A stretch of DNA of 64,000 bases. It comes from Salinisphaera hydrothermalis C41B8 (GTDB lineage: Bacteria; Pseudomonadota; Gammaproteobacteria; Nevskiales; Salinisphaeraceae). A model generated the notes under the pieces. It was given only the letters and a program-made list of their open reading frames with translations. It ran no database searches and was not told the DNA's origin. The DNA is taken from the NCBI RefSeq assembly GCF_000732535.1, contig NZ_APNK01000004.1:62001-126000 (forward strand), in the 5' to 3' direction. Below are positions 19,116 to 27,805 of this stretch, piece by piece. Each line of letters opens with the position of its first letter. The stretch's first letter is position 1. Both the position numbers and the translations under genes were made by a program.

Positions 19116-19990
19116 TGACATTGATCGGCCTGCCCCCCGTGTTCGTCTACGGCGCGGCGATCGTCATTGGGCTAGTGATCGGCAGCTTCCTGAATGTCGT
19201 CATTTTGCGGCTGCCGGCCATGATGGAGACGCGCTGGCGCGAAGACGCCGCCGACATTCTCGACATGGCCGAGCCCGACGACACCGGGGCACGCTTCGAT
19301 CTTGCCACGCCCGGTTCCCATTGCCCGCATTGCCGAGCCCCGATCAAGCCTTGGCATAACCTGCCCGTACTGGGATATTTTTTGTTGCGCGGACGCTGCG
19401 ACGCCTGTGGCACGCGGATATCTCTTCAATACCCGGCCATCGAGATCGCCGCGGCCGCGCTTGCCGTGATCGCAATCGCGCGCTTCGGCGCGACCGGCTG
19501 GGGTCTTTGCATGGTGGGGGTATCCTGGCTGCTACTCACCCTGGCCGCGATCGATTTTCGCACCCAGCTCCTGCCCGATGCGCTGACGCTGCCCCTGCTC
19601 TGGGCCGGCCTCGTCGCCAGTCTTTTTCACTTGGCGCCGGGCGCGCCCACGCCCAGCGACGCCATCATCGGTGCGGCCGCGGGTTACGGGGTGTTATGGA
19701 TCGTCTTTCAAGGCTTCCGGCTGGCGACTGGCAAGATCGGCATGGGTCACGGCGACTTCAAACTGGCCGCCGCACTGGGCGCGTGGATCGGCTGGGCGCA
19801 ATTGCCGCTGGCGCTATTGGCGGCCTCGCTTGGCGGCGCGATTGTCGGCGGCCTGTTGATCGCCTCGGGGCGCCTGTCTCGCGGTACACCGATGCCTTTC
19901 GGCCCCTGGTTGGTGTTCGGCGGCTGGCTGGCACTGGTCGCAGGCGATACAATCCTGCACGCCTACTTGACGCTTTCGGGATTGCGCTAG
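19115..19990 (+). CDS. pilD: Prepilin peptidase / N-methyltransferase PilD
   Basis: A 291-residue bifunctional inner-membrane aspartyl protease that cleaves and N-methylates type IV prepilins and type II secretion pseudopilins. The N-terminal domain has the two CxxC zinc pairs (CPHCRAP, CDACGTR) and the membrane-proximal SFLNVVILRLP. The catalytic Asp residues lie in LAAIDFRTQLLPD and GMGHGDFKLAAALGAW. The start overlaps the pilC stop as TGATG. Confidence 0.94.
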   Translation: MTLIGLPPVFVYGAAIVIGLVIGSFLNVVILRLPAMMETRWREDAADILDMAEPDDTGARFDLATPGSHCPHCRAPIKPWHNLPVLGYFLLRGRCDACGTRISLQYPAIEIAAAALAVIAIARFGATGWGLCMVGVSWLLLTLAAIDFRTQLLPDALTLPLLWAGLVASLFHLAPGAPTPSDAIIGAAAGYGVLWIVFQGFRLATGKIGMGHGDFKLAAALGAWIGWAQLPLALLAASLGGAIVGGLLIASGRLSRGTPMPFGPWLVFGGWLALVAGDTILHAYLTLSGLR

Positions 19991-20050
19991 TGCCTGTGCT
20001 TGACGCTATCGGTCATCGACGACAGTTTGATGACAGTGCGGCCCCCGGCC

Positions 20051-20069
20051 GCGAATCGTTTCGATTCGC
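20051..20069. other. Short hairpin before coaE
   Basis: A perfect 7-base inverted repeat, GCGAATC / GATTCGC, with a 5-base loop, lying 15 bases before the coaE start codon and just upstream of its GGAGG ribosome binding site. It could affect translation initiation; there is no further support. Confidence 0.3.
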
Positions 20070-20084
20070 CTGTGGAGGCGCCGT

Positions 20085-20726
20085 ATGAGTCGGAAACTCT
20101 GTATCGGTCTGACCGGTGGTATCGCCAGCGGCAAATCGGTCGTCGCCTCTGCCTTCGAGCGTCTGGGGGTGGCCATCATCGACGCCGACACCGTGGCGCG
20201 ACAGATCGTCGAACCGGGCCAACCGGCACTCGACGAGATCGTGACACGCTTCGGCGCCGACATCGTGGACGACGACGGGCGGCTCAAGCGGCGCGCGCTG
20301 CGCGGCATCGTATTCGATGACGACGGTGCCCGCGCCGATCTCGAGGCGATTACGCATCCGCGCATCCGTGACGAACTGGCGGCCCAGCGCGATGCCGCCG
20401 ACTCGGATTACTGCATCCTCGTCGTGCCGTTGCTGGTGAAGTCGAGCATGATCGACTTGGTCGACCGCGTACTCGTCATCGATGCCCCCGAGCAGGTCCA
20501 GCTGGAACGCTTGAAGGGCCGCGACGAGATCGACGACACCCTGGCGCGGAAAATGATCGCCGCCCAGGAATCGCGCGCCGAGCGCCTGGAGCATGCGGAC
20601 GACGTGCTGGTTAATACCGGCCCGCGCAAGGACATCGCCGATCTCGCCGCGGCCCTGCACGCCGGTTATCAGCGTCTCGCGCACGGCGAGATCGCCGATC
20701 TGCCGCCGCTTCATCTGCCGGGCTAG
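20085..20726 (+). CDS. coaE: Dephospho-CoA kinase
   Basis: The 213-residue enzyme of the last step of coenzyme A synthesis, phosphorylating the 3'-OH of dephospho-CoA. P-loop GLTGGIASGKS near residue 9, family segment IIDADTVARQIVEPGQPAL, and a lid region with the VVPLLVKS segment. A GGAGG ribosome binding site precedes the ATG. It follows pilD, as it follows pilD in Pseudomonas, and precedes zapD and yacG. Confidence 0.95.
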   Translation: MSRKLCIGLTGGIASGKSVVASAFERLGVAIIDADTVARQIVEPGQPALDEIVTRFGADIVDDDGRLKRRALRGIVFDDDGARADLEAITHPRIRDELAAQRDAADSDYCILVVPLLVKSSMIDLVDRVLVIDAPEQVQLERLKGRDEIDDTLARKMIAAQESRAERLEHADDVLVNTGPRKDIADLAAALHAGYQRLAHGEIADLPPLHLPG

Positions 20727-20821
20727 CCCGACCGGGCTGATCCGAAGTGACGGCCCGCGTGCTTTGACGGCCGACGCACGCGGCATAGACTGTCGCCGAT
20801 GCTTGAACACGGGAGGCCAGC

Positions 20822-21592
20822 GTGGCCGATGACGGTGTGCTCTGTTACGAACAGCCGCTCAACGAGCGTATCCGTACGTTCCTGCGCGTCGAACATCTGA
20901 CCGCCCGCCTGCATCACCATCGCCGCGATACTGCGCTCTGGGGCCGACGCGCGGCGATGGATGCCCTGCTGGATATCCTCAACGTGATGTCGCGTCACGA
21001 TATCCGCGGCCAGGTCAGCAAGGAGCTCGAACTGCGGCGCGCTAGTCTGCACCACCTGAACGAACGGGACGACGTCGATCAGGAGGCCCTGACCGGCATC
21101 CTCAGCGAGCTCGACGCCATCGCAAGCGAGATGGCACAAATTCCGCCGCAGTTCGCGTCCTACCAGCTACGCGACAACGAACTGCTCAACAGCCTCAACA
21201 ATCGCCATGCCATTCCGGGGGGCACCTGCAGCTTCGATCTTCCGGCTTATCATCACTGGCTGGCGCAAAGCGACACATCTATCGATGCCGACTTCGATCG
21301 TTGGTTCCGTCGGGTGGCGCCGGTCGAACGCGGCGTGCGCCTGCTGCTGCGTCTGCTTCGCGACAGCGCCGAACCGACCAGCGAGATCGCCGAGAATGGC
21401 GTGCTCGTGCACAACACCGCCACCGGCACGCAGATGATCCGGGTTTTACTGGACGACCCCAGCGTTTTTCCGGAAATCAGCGGCGGGCGCCACCGGGCGA
21501 CGGTGCGTTTCATGCGCTACCAGGACCCGCAGATGCATCTGCGGCAAACGGAAAACAGCATCGTCTTTCGCATGGCCTGCTGTCGTTTCTAG
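20822..21592 (+). CDS. zapD: Cell division protein ZapD (YacF)
   Basis: A 256-residue cytoplasmic protein of the ZapD family, which cross-links FtsZ filaments at the division site. The start is GTG, giving MADDGVLCYEQPLNERIRTFLRVEHL, the usual family N terminus. The middle segment AIPGGTCSFDLPAYHHWL and the C-terminal beta-rich part fit the family. Location between coaE and yacG matches E. coli. FtsZ itself is encoded at the other end of this window. Confidence 0.92.
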   Translation: MADDGVLCYEQPLNERIRTFLRVEHLTARLHHHRRDTALWGRRAAMDALLDILNVMSRHDIRGQVSKELELRRASLHHLNERDDVDQEALTGILSELDAIASEMAQIPPQFASYQLRDNELLNSLNNRHAIPGGTCSFDLPAYHHWLAQSDTSIDADFDRWFRRVAPVERGVRLLLRLLRDSAEPTSEIAENGVLVHNTATGTQMIRVLLDDPSVFPEISGGRHRATVRFMRYQDPQMHLRQTENSIVFRMACCRF

Positions 21593-21676
21593 GAACTGTC
21601 GTTGCGGCGTCTCCGTTTCGCCCCCGAATCGCAGAGGGACTTACGGCGCGCCAAATTTCTTCGTTACGCTTGTGCC

Positions 21677-21892
21677 ATGAATTCGAAACAACACGTGCCT
21701 TGCCCGCAATGCGGCGAACCGGTCGACATGACGCCCAACAACGCGTATCGGCCGTTCTGCTCGCGTCGCTGCAAGCTCATCGACCTAGGCGACTGGCTGG
21801 ACGAGTCGAATCGCATACCGGATCCGGACGGCTCCGCCGACCCGACGTCGATGCCGCCGGCGGGCTATGGGAACGATGAGCCGACGCACTGA
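21677..21892 (+). CDS. yacG: DNA gyrase inhibitor YacG
   Basis: A 71-residue zinc protein that binds GyrB in E. coli. Four Cys ligands are seen in CPQCG and FCSRRCKLIDLG, followed by an acidic, proline-containing tail. The ATG giving MNSKQHVPCPQCG was chosen; the frame is open 25 codons upstream without similarity. It follows zapD after an 84-base gap. The 155 bases downstream, before the convergent mutT gene, hold nothing I recognise. Confidence 0.92.
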   Translation: MNSKQHVPCPQCGEPVDMTPNNAYRPFCSRRCKLIDLGDWLDESNRIPDPDGSADPTSMPPAGYGNDEPTH

Positions 21893-22047
21893 AACACGAC
21901 CACGCTATCTCGGACACTGGGCCGTAACAGGACGCGACACGGCTTGATGGGCGGGCCCGATAGCCACTGGCGGCCGATCATGCCGTCTTCACGGCGCTTA
22001 GCATGTCGCCGTGCCGCTCAGCGGTCGGTCGGCGACATCAGCGCGCG

Positions 22048-23019
22048 TCAGGCGTCGGCCGCGCCCGGCCACAGACCGCGAATCGCCGCGATGCCCTGGG
22101 CATTGTGCGCCAGCGCATCGCTCTCGTCGGCGACCTCCAACCCGCCGAGCGCATAAACCGGGAGCGCCCGATCGTCGCGCTGGCTTTCGAAGCCGGGCCA
22201 GCCAAGCGGCCCCGCTTTGGGGTGGCTCGCGGTTACGGCGACCGGCGAGACTGTGGCAAAGTCCGCGTCGACCGCAATCGCCGCGTCCAGCTCGCGAGCA
22301 TCGTGGGCGGAAGCCGCGAACCAGCGCTCGCGCGGTAACGGGCGGCGGCGGGCAGCGGCGATGCGTTCGGCGCTCCAGTGCAAGCCATCGGCGCCAACGG
22401 TCTCGACCATGTCCGCGTCTCGGTCCAGAAGAACCGCCGCCCCGTGACGATGCGCCTGCTCGACGACGACCTCGGCCAAACGCGCATAGCGTGCATCGGA
22501 TAGATCCGGATCGCGCAGGCGCAGCAGCCGTGTGCCCCGCCCTAGCGCTTCTTCGAGCGCACCGAACCAGGCCTTGCGATCAGCGCCGCTGAGTCGCGGC
22601 GTGATCAGATAACGGCGTGGCAATGCCAGCGCGGCGAGGATGACGTCCGTCGCCGGCAACAGCTCGACCTCGTCGAGCGCGTCTCGAGCGATCCAGCGCA
22701 CCGTCTGGCCCTCGCGTCCGCCCGGCTCCCCGGTCCAGCCATCGATGCGCCAGACGTGCAGCCGCACCGGGCGCGGCCCGCGATCGTGAGCGAACCGGAT
22801 CAACGGCGCGCCGCGCAGATCGGTGACCCCGATCTCTTCGGCCAATTCGCGCCCCAGACAATCGAAGATGGCTTCGCCATCCTCGCGCTTGCCGCCGGGA
22901 AACTCCCAGAAGCCGGCGCCCGGCGTATCCGGCCGGCGCTGCGCGATCAAAAGACGCCCCTCGGCGTCGACCAGCACACCGACAGCAATATCCAGCACAT
23001 CGTCCACATCGACGGTCAT
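22048..23019 (-). CDS. mutT: Nudix hydrolase (MutT) fused to a ThiE-like domain
   Basis: A 323-residue two-domain protein. The N-terminal half is a MutT-type Nudix hydrolase with the box GGKREDGEAIFDCLGRELAEEIG, expected to sanitise 8-oxo-dGTP. The C-terminal half resembles thiamine phosphate synthase (YLITPRLSG, VVVEQAHRHGAAVLLDRD, VGADGLHW) but lacks the usual HLGQ after the GADG motif, so TenI-like or degenerate function is more likely than true thiamine synthesis. This fusion is known in pseudomonads and relatives. It lies one base after the argJ stop, so the two are an operon with secA. Confidence 0.85.
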   Translation of the reverse strand: MTVDVDDVLDIAVGVLVDAEGRLLIAQRRPDTPGAGFWEFPGGKREDGEAIFDCLGRELAEEIGVTDLRGAPLIRFAHDRGPRPVRLHVWRIDGWTGEPGGREGQTVRWIARDALDEVELLPATDVILAALALPRRYLITPRLSGADRKAWFGALEEALGRGTRLLRLRDPDLSDARYARLAEVVVEQAHRHGAAVLLDRDADMVETVGADGLHWSAERIAAARRRPLPRERWFAASAHDARELDAAIAVDADFATVSPVAVTASHPKAGPLGWPGFESQRDDRALPVYALGGLEVADESDALAHNAQGIAAIRGLWPGAADA

Positions 23020-23020
23020 G

Positions 23021-24232
23021 TCAGCTTCGATATTCGGCGTTGATACGAACGTATTCGTAGGACAGATCCGATGTCCATATCGTGGCTGCGGCATCGCCGC
23101 GCCCCAGGCGAATATGCACCGTGAATTCGGGCTGGGCCATGACGGCGGCGGCATCCGCTTCCCGATAATCCGCGCGCGGCTGGCCGCCGGCGACGATGGG
23201 CACCGCGTCGAGCGCGATATCGACGCCGTCGATCGTCAGATCGGTGACGGGCGCGCGGCCCACCGCGGCCAGTATGCGGCCCCAGTTGGGGTCGCCCGCA
23301 AAAGCCGCGGTCTTGAACAACGGGGAATGCGCAACGGTGAAGGCGACGGCACGCGCCTCATCAACACTGGCCGCGCCTTCGACCGCCAGGGTGATAAAGC
23401 GGGTCGCGCCCTCGGCATCGCGCACGATGGCACAGGCCAGCGTCACCATAACGTCGCGAAGCGCGTCGACGAACGCCGACCAACCCGGCCGATCCGGGGC
23501 CAGCACCACACCGGCGCCGGTCGCGCAGAGCATGGCGGCGTCGTTGGTCGAAGTATCGCCATCGACGGTAATGCTGTTGAACGAGGTATTCACGGCCTCG
23601 CGCAAGGCATGATCCAGATCGGACGCCGCCACGGAGGCATCGGTCGCCACGAACGACAGCATGGTCGCCATGTCGGGCCGGATCATGCCCGAGCCTTTTG
23701 AAATGCCGGTGAGGGTTACCGGCGCGCCGTCGATCTCGATGCAACGCGTCACGCCCTTGGGCACGGTATCGGTGGTCATGATGGCGCGGGCAGCGCCAAG
23801 CCACGCGTCCTCGGCCAGCGCCCGAGCCAGATCGGGAAGCACCGGCTCGATCCGTGCCATCGGCAGCCGCTGGCCAATCACGCCGGTCGAAAACGGCAGG
23901 ACCTGCTCGGTCTGAAGCCCCAGCGCCTCGGCTACTCGCCGGCAGCAGGTCAGCGCATCGGCCTCGCCTTCGACGCCGGTACCCGCATTGGCGTTACCAC
24001 TGTTGATCAGCAGCGCCCGCGGCGCAGCCGTGGCCAAGTGACGCCGCGCCAGCACCACCGGCGCGGCAGCGAACACGTTGCGGGTAAATACGCCGGCCGC
24101 GGTCGCGCCCTCGTCGAGCACGAGCAGAGCCATGTCGTCGCCGCCGGGCTTCTTGATGGCGGCGTCCGCACTCGCCCAGCGGGCGCCGGCGATCGGGGCC
24201 AGCGCCCCGGGCTCGCGAAGATTGACCGGCAT
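23021..24232 (-). CDS. argJ: Bifunctional glutamate N-acetyltransferase / amino-acid acetyltransferase
   Basis: A 403-residue ornithine acetyltransferase that recycles the acetyl group in arginine biosynthesis. The autocatalytic cleavage site is in KGSGMIRPDMATMLSF, where the Thr after the Ala becomes the nucleophile of the beta chain. The oxyanion-hole segment STGVIGQRLP is also present. It lies 48 bases after secA and directly before mutT, as in several gammaproteobacteria. Length is normal. Confidence 0.95.
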   Translation of the reverse strand: MPVNLREPGALAPIAGARWASADAAIKKPGGDDMALLVLDEGATAAGVFTRNVFAAAPVVLARRHLATAAPRALLINSGNANAGTGVEGEADALTCCRRVAEALGLQTEQVLPFSTGVIGQRLPMARIEPVLPDLARALAEDAWLGAARAIMTTDTVPKGVTRCIEIDGAPVTLTGISKGSGMIRPDMATMLSFVATDASVAASDLDHALREAVNTSFNSITVDGDTSTNDAAMLCATGAGVVLAPDRPGWSAFVDALRDVMVTLACAIVRDAEGATRFITLAVEGAASVDEARAVAFTVAHSPLFKTAAFAGDPNWGRILAAVGRAPVTDLTIDGVDIALDAVPIVAGGQPRADYREADAAAVMAQPEFTVHIRLGRGDAAATIWTSDLSYEYVRINAEYRS

Positions 24233-24280
24233 GTTCAGTGCTCGCAGTTCAGAAAGCGCCCGACCAGCGGGCCCGTGGAC

Positions 24281-27094
24281 TCACGCATCGCGACCGTGGC
24301 AATGCTTGTATTTCTTGCCGGAGCCACAGGGACACGGCTCGTTGCGCCCGATCTTGCGCCCGTCGCGAACGAACGTGTCGGGGCGCAGTTCTTCGTCCTC
24401 GCCGACAGCCGGGCCAGAACCGGCTGGCTGGCCAGCACCCGGCAAATTGGCCTGAGCGGCCGCTTCGGGCGCGATCTCCGGCTGGGCGGCTGCATCGGCC
24501 TCGGCCTGAGCCTGAGCAACGGCCTGCTCGGCAGCCGAGGCGGCATCCTCGTGCTGGAACTGCAGGTCCGCCATCTGGCGCCGCCGGTCCTCGCGGGCCT
24601 CCTCGGTAATCTGGCTATCGATCCGGCCGCGGGCAAGCACGGTGACGGCTTCGTGTTTAAGGCGCGAGAGCATGTTGTTGAACATCTCGAACGCTTCGCG
24701 CTTGTACTCGTTCTTCGGGTCCTTCTGAGCATAGCCGCGCAGGTGAATGCCCTTGCGCAGGTAGTCCATCGCCGCGAGATGCTCGCGCCAGAGTGAATCC
24801 AGCACCTGAAGCACCACGGCCTTCTCGATCTGGGCCATGTTCTCGGCGCCGGCGGCCTGGCGTTTTTCCTCGTAGGCCGACTTCAGGTGCTCGCTGATGC
24901 GCTCGCGCAGACCTTCCTCGTCGAGATGGTCTTCGTCGTCGAGCCACTTCTGGATTGGCAGTTCGGCGCCGAAATCGCGCTCGATGGCCTGCTCCAGACC
25001 CTCGACGTCCCACTGCTCCTCGAGGCTGGCCGGCGGGATGTATTCCGATATCGCCTCGTCCACCACGTCGACCCAGATGTTCTCGACCAGGTCCGAGATG
25101 TCCTCGGCATCCATGATCTCGTTGCGCTGTTCATAGACGACCTGGCGCTGGTCGTTGGCGACGTTGTCGTATTCGAGCAACTGCTTGCGAATATCGAAAT
25201 GGTGGCGCTCGACCTTCTGCTGGGCGTTCTCGATCGCCCGCGTGACCCATTTGTGCTCGATCGCCTCGCCGTCTTCCAGCCCGAGGTTCTGCAACATCGA
25301 GCGCAGCCGCGGCGGCGTGAAGATGCGCATGAGGCTGTCTTCGAGCGACAGATAGAACCGCGACGCGCCGGGGTCGCCCTGACGGCCGGAACGACCGCGC
25401 AGCTGGTTGTCCACGCGCCGCGATTCGTGGCGCTCCGAGCCGATCACATACAGCCCGCCGGCTTCGAGCACGGCTTCGTGAGTTTTCTGCCATTCGTCGC
25501 GCAGCCGCTGACGAGACGCCTCATCGTCTGCCTCGAGAGCCTCCAGCGCCTCCTCGATATTGCCGCCCAGCACGATGTCAGTACCGCGACCGGCCATGTT
25601 GGTGGCGATGGTTACCGCCCCCGGGCGGCCGGCCTGGGCGATGATCTCGGCCTCGCGCTCGTGCTGCTTGGCGTTGAGCACTTCGTGCCGGATGCCGCGC
25701 TGCTTCAGCAGCTGCGAGAGCACTTCGGAGGCATCGATCGACGCCGTACCGATGAGCACCGGCTGGCCGGTCTGGCTGGCCGAGACCGCTTCGTCGGCGA
25801 TCGCTTCGAACTTCTCGCGGCCAGTCATGTAGATCTGATCAGGCAGATCCTTGCGCTGCAGCGGCCGGTTGGTGGGAATGACCACCACTTCCAGATCGTA
25901 GATCGACTGGAACTCGAAGGCCTCGGTATCGGCCGTGCCGGTCATACCCGCGAGCTTGTCGTAGAGCCGGAAGAAGTTCTGGAAGGTGATCGAGGCGAGC
26001 GTCTGGTTCTCTTTCTGGATCGGCACGCCTTCCTTAGCCTCGATGGCCTGATGCAGACCGTCCGACCAGCGCCGGCCGGGCATGGTGCGCCCGGTAAACT
26101 CGTCGACGATGACCACTTCACCGTCGGCGATGATGTATTCGATGTTCTTGGTATAGAGCGCGTGGGCACGCAACGCGGCGTTCATGTGGTGCATGAGCGC
26201 GACGTTGTTCGCGTCGTAGAGCGACTCGTCCTCGGCCAGCAGCCCGGCTTCGCGCATCAGCGCCTCGACCTTCTGATGCCCCTCCTCGGTGAGATGCACC
26301 TGCTTGTTCTTTTCTTCCTTGGAATAATCGCCGGGGCCGTCTTCTTCTTCCTGCTCGGTCAGATGCTTGACCAGCTTGTCGACACGCTGGGAGGTTTCCG
26401 GATCGTCGTCGGTCGGCCCGGAGATGATCAGCGGCGTGCGGGCTTCGTCGATCAGGATCGAGTCGACTTCGTCGATGATGCAGTAGTTGAGCTTGCGCTG
26501 GACCCGGTCCTCCGGCGTGAAGGCCATGTTGTCGCGCAGATAGTCGAAGCCGAATTCGTTGTTCGTCCCGTAGGTGATGTCGCAGGCGTAAGCCGCCCGC
26601 TTGGCCTCGGTATCCTGGCCCGAAAAGATCACGCCGACCGTCAGCCCGAGGAAGCGATACAGCCGCCCCATCCAATCGGCGTCGCGCGCGGCCAGATAAT
26701 CGTTGACCGTGATGATGTGCACGCCCTTCTGTTCCAGGGCATTGAGATAGGTCGTGAGCGTGGCGACCAGCGTCTTGCCCTCACCGGTCTTCATCTCGGC
26801 GATCTTGCCCTGATGCAACACCTGGCCGCCGACCAACTGCACGTCGAAGTGGCGCATGCCGAGCACGCGCTTGGCGCCCTCGCGCACCACCGCGAACGCC
26901 TCCCCGAGCAGATCATCCAGGCTTTCGCCCTGGGCAAGCCGCTCGCGGAACTCGTCGGTCTTGGCCGTCAGCTGTTCGTCCGACAACCCTTCCAGGTCGG
27001 CCTCGCGGGCATTGATGGCGTCGACAGACTTGCGCATGCGCTTGACCACACGCTGGTTGCGACTGCCGATCAGTTTGGTCAGAAAATTGCTCAT
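24281..27094 (-). CDS. secA: Preprotein translocase ATPase SecA
   Basis: The 937-residue motor of Sec protein export. It starts [18 protein letters not shown]1 has Walker [14 protein letters not shown] near residue 103 and Walker [20 protein letters not shown]2, the helical scaffold and the C-terminal Gln/Ala-rich linker follow. The last residues form the zinc/SecB-binding motif [18 protein letters not shown]. No secM-like gene lies upstream; dciA is divergent instead, the arrangement seen in pseudomonads. The 234 bases between them should hold both promoters. Confidence 0.97.
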   Translation of the reverse strand: MSNFLTKLIGSRNQRVVKRMRKSVDAINAREADLEGLSDEQLTAKTDEFRERLAQGESLDDLLGEAFAVVREGAKRVLGMRHFDVQLVGGQVLHQGKIAEMKTGEGKTLVATLTTYLNALEQKGVHIITVNDYLAARDADWMGRLYRFLGLTVGVIFSGQDTEAKRAAYACDITYGTNNEFGFDYLRDNMAFTPEDRVQRKLNYCIIDEVDSILIDEARTPLIISGPTDDDPETSQRVDKLVKHLTEQEEEDGPGDYSKEEKNKQVHLTEEGHQKVEALMREAGLLAEDESLYDANNVALMHHMNAALRAHALYTKNIEYIIADGEVVIVDEFTGRTMPGRRWSDGLHQAIEAKEGVPIQKENQTLASITFQNFFRLYDKLAGMTGTADTEAFEFQSIYDLEVVVIPTNRPLQRKDLPDQIYMTGREKFEAIADEAVSASQTGQPVLIGTASIDASEVLSQLLKQRGIRHEVLNAKQHEREAEIIAQAGRPGAVTIATNMAGRGTDIVLGGNIEEALEALEADDEASRQRLRDEWQKTHEAVLEAGGLYVIGSERHESRRVDNQLRGRSGRQGDPGASRFYLSLEDSLMRIFTPPRLRSMLQNLGLEDGEAIEHKWVTRAIENAQQKVERHHFDIRKQLLEYDNVANDQRQVVYEQRNEIMDAEDISDLVENIWVDVVDEAISEYIPPASLEEQWDVEGLEQAIERDFGAELPIQKWLDDEDHLDEEGLRERISEHLKSAYEEKRQAAGAENMAQIEKAVVLQVLDSLWREHLAAMDYLRKGIHLRGYAQKDPKNEYKREAFEMFNNMLSRLKHEAVTVLARGRIDSQITEEAREDRRRQMADLQFQHEDAASAAEQAVAQAQAEADAAAQPEIAPEAAAQANLPGAGQPAGSGPAVGEDEELRPDTFVRDGRKIGRNEPCPCGSGKKYKHCHGRDA

Positions 27095-27328
27095 GAACCC
27101 TCGTGGTCTGGCCCGGGCCGGTGGCCGACGGATGGCCGGCAAAAGCCGGATGATAACGCAGCCGGTGCATTGCTTTAAGACACGGCGGCGCGCCGCGTCG
27201 TTCCAGCCGCTTTCTTGATGGACGTCTTATGCGTCGCCCCGGCGGGCTTGGCCCTTCGACGCGGCGCTCGCACAACGCCTCAACACGCCCTAACATTGCG
27301 CTGAAACGATCACTACAAGTGTCAAGAC

Positions 27329-27778
27329 ATGGGGTCGGCACCGCAATCAATCCAGTCCCTGTTGCATATTGCCGCACCGGATATGGCCGACATCCTGGGG
27401 CGGGCGCGTTTTCTCGCCCGCATCCGGGCGGCGCTGCTGGAGATTCTGCCGGACGCCGCGGCCCCGCATATCCAGGTCGCCGGCTACGACGATTATCAGC
27501 TGCGGCTCCATGTCGCCAGCGCCGCCTGGGCGACACGGCTGCGCTACATGGAAAAACAACTCACCCGCGCCTTGGCGCAGCGCATGCGCCTGCAGGTGGA
27601 CGGAATCCGCATCAAGGTACGCCCCGTCAACCTCGGGCCGTTTCAGCCGGTACAGCGCGCTCGCTATCTGTCGATCGATACACGGCGCCACCTGGAGCAG
27701 ACCGCGGCTTATATCGATGATCGATCGCTGGCGGACGCGCTGCGTCGTCTGGCGGCCGCCGGACGCGACAGCGAGTAG
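27329..27778 (+). CDS. dciA: DciA-like protein (DUF721)
   Basis: A 149-residue DUF721 protein. DciA loads or activates the replicative helicase DnaB in bacteria that lack DnaC/DnaI. The N-terminal KH-like domain pattern is visible in ARIRAALLEILPDAAAPHIQVAGYDDYQLRLHVASAAWATRLRYMEKQL. The C-terminal tail is predicted helical. It is divergent from secA, as in Pseudomonas. It converges with the ABC exporter gene with only 27 bases between them, and marks the left boundary of the accessory block. Confidence 0.75.
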   Translation: MGSAPQSIQSLLHIAAPDMADILGRARFLARIRAALLEILPDAAAPHIQVAGYDDYQLRLHVASAAWATRLRYMEKQLTRALAQRMRLQVDGIRIKVRPVNLGPFQPVQRARYLSIDTRRHLEQTAAYIDDRSLADALRRLAAAGRDSE

Positions 27779-27805
27779 CGCCGCCGCGCCGATCGGGTAC
27801 CCGAA

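Noticed and set aside
24887-27178. 763-codon open frame opposite secA
   Set aside because: Antisense shadow of secA. Hydrophobic/acidic low-complexity product with no domain, no ribosome binding site and full overlap with a certain gene.
27095-27328. A secM-type arrest peptide gene before secA
   Set aside because: No short frame with an arrest-like C terminus lies upstream of secA on its strand; dciA is divergent instead.
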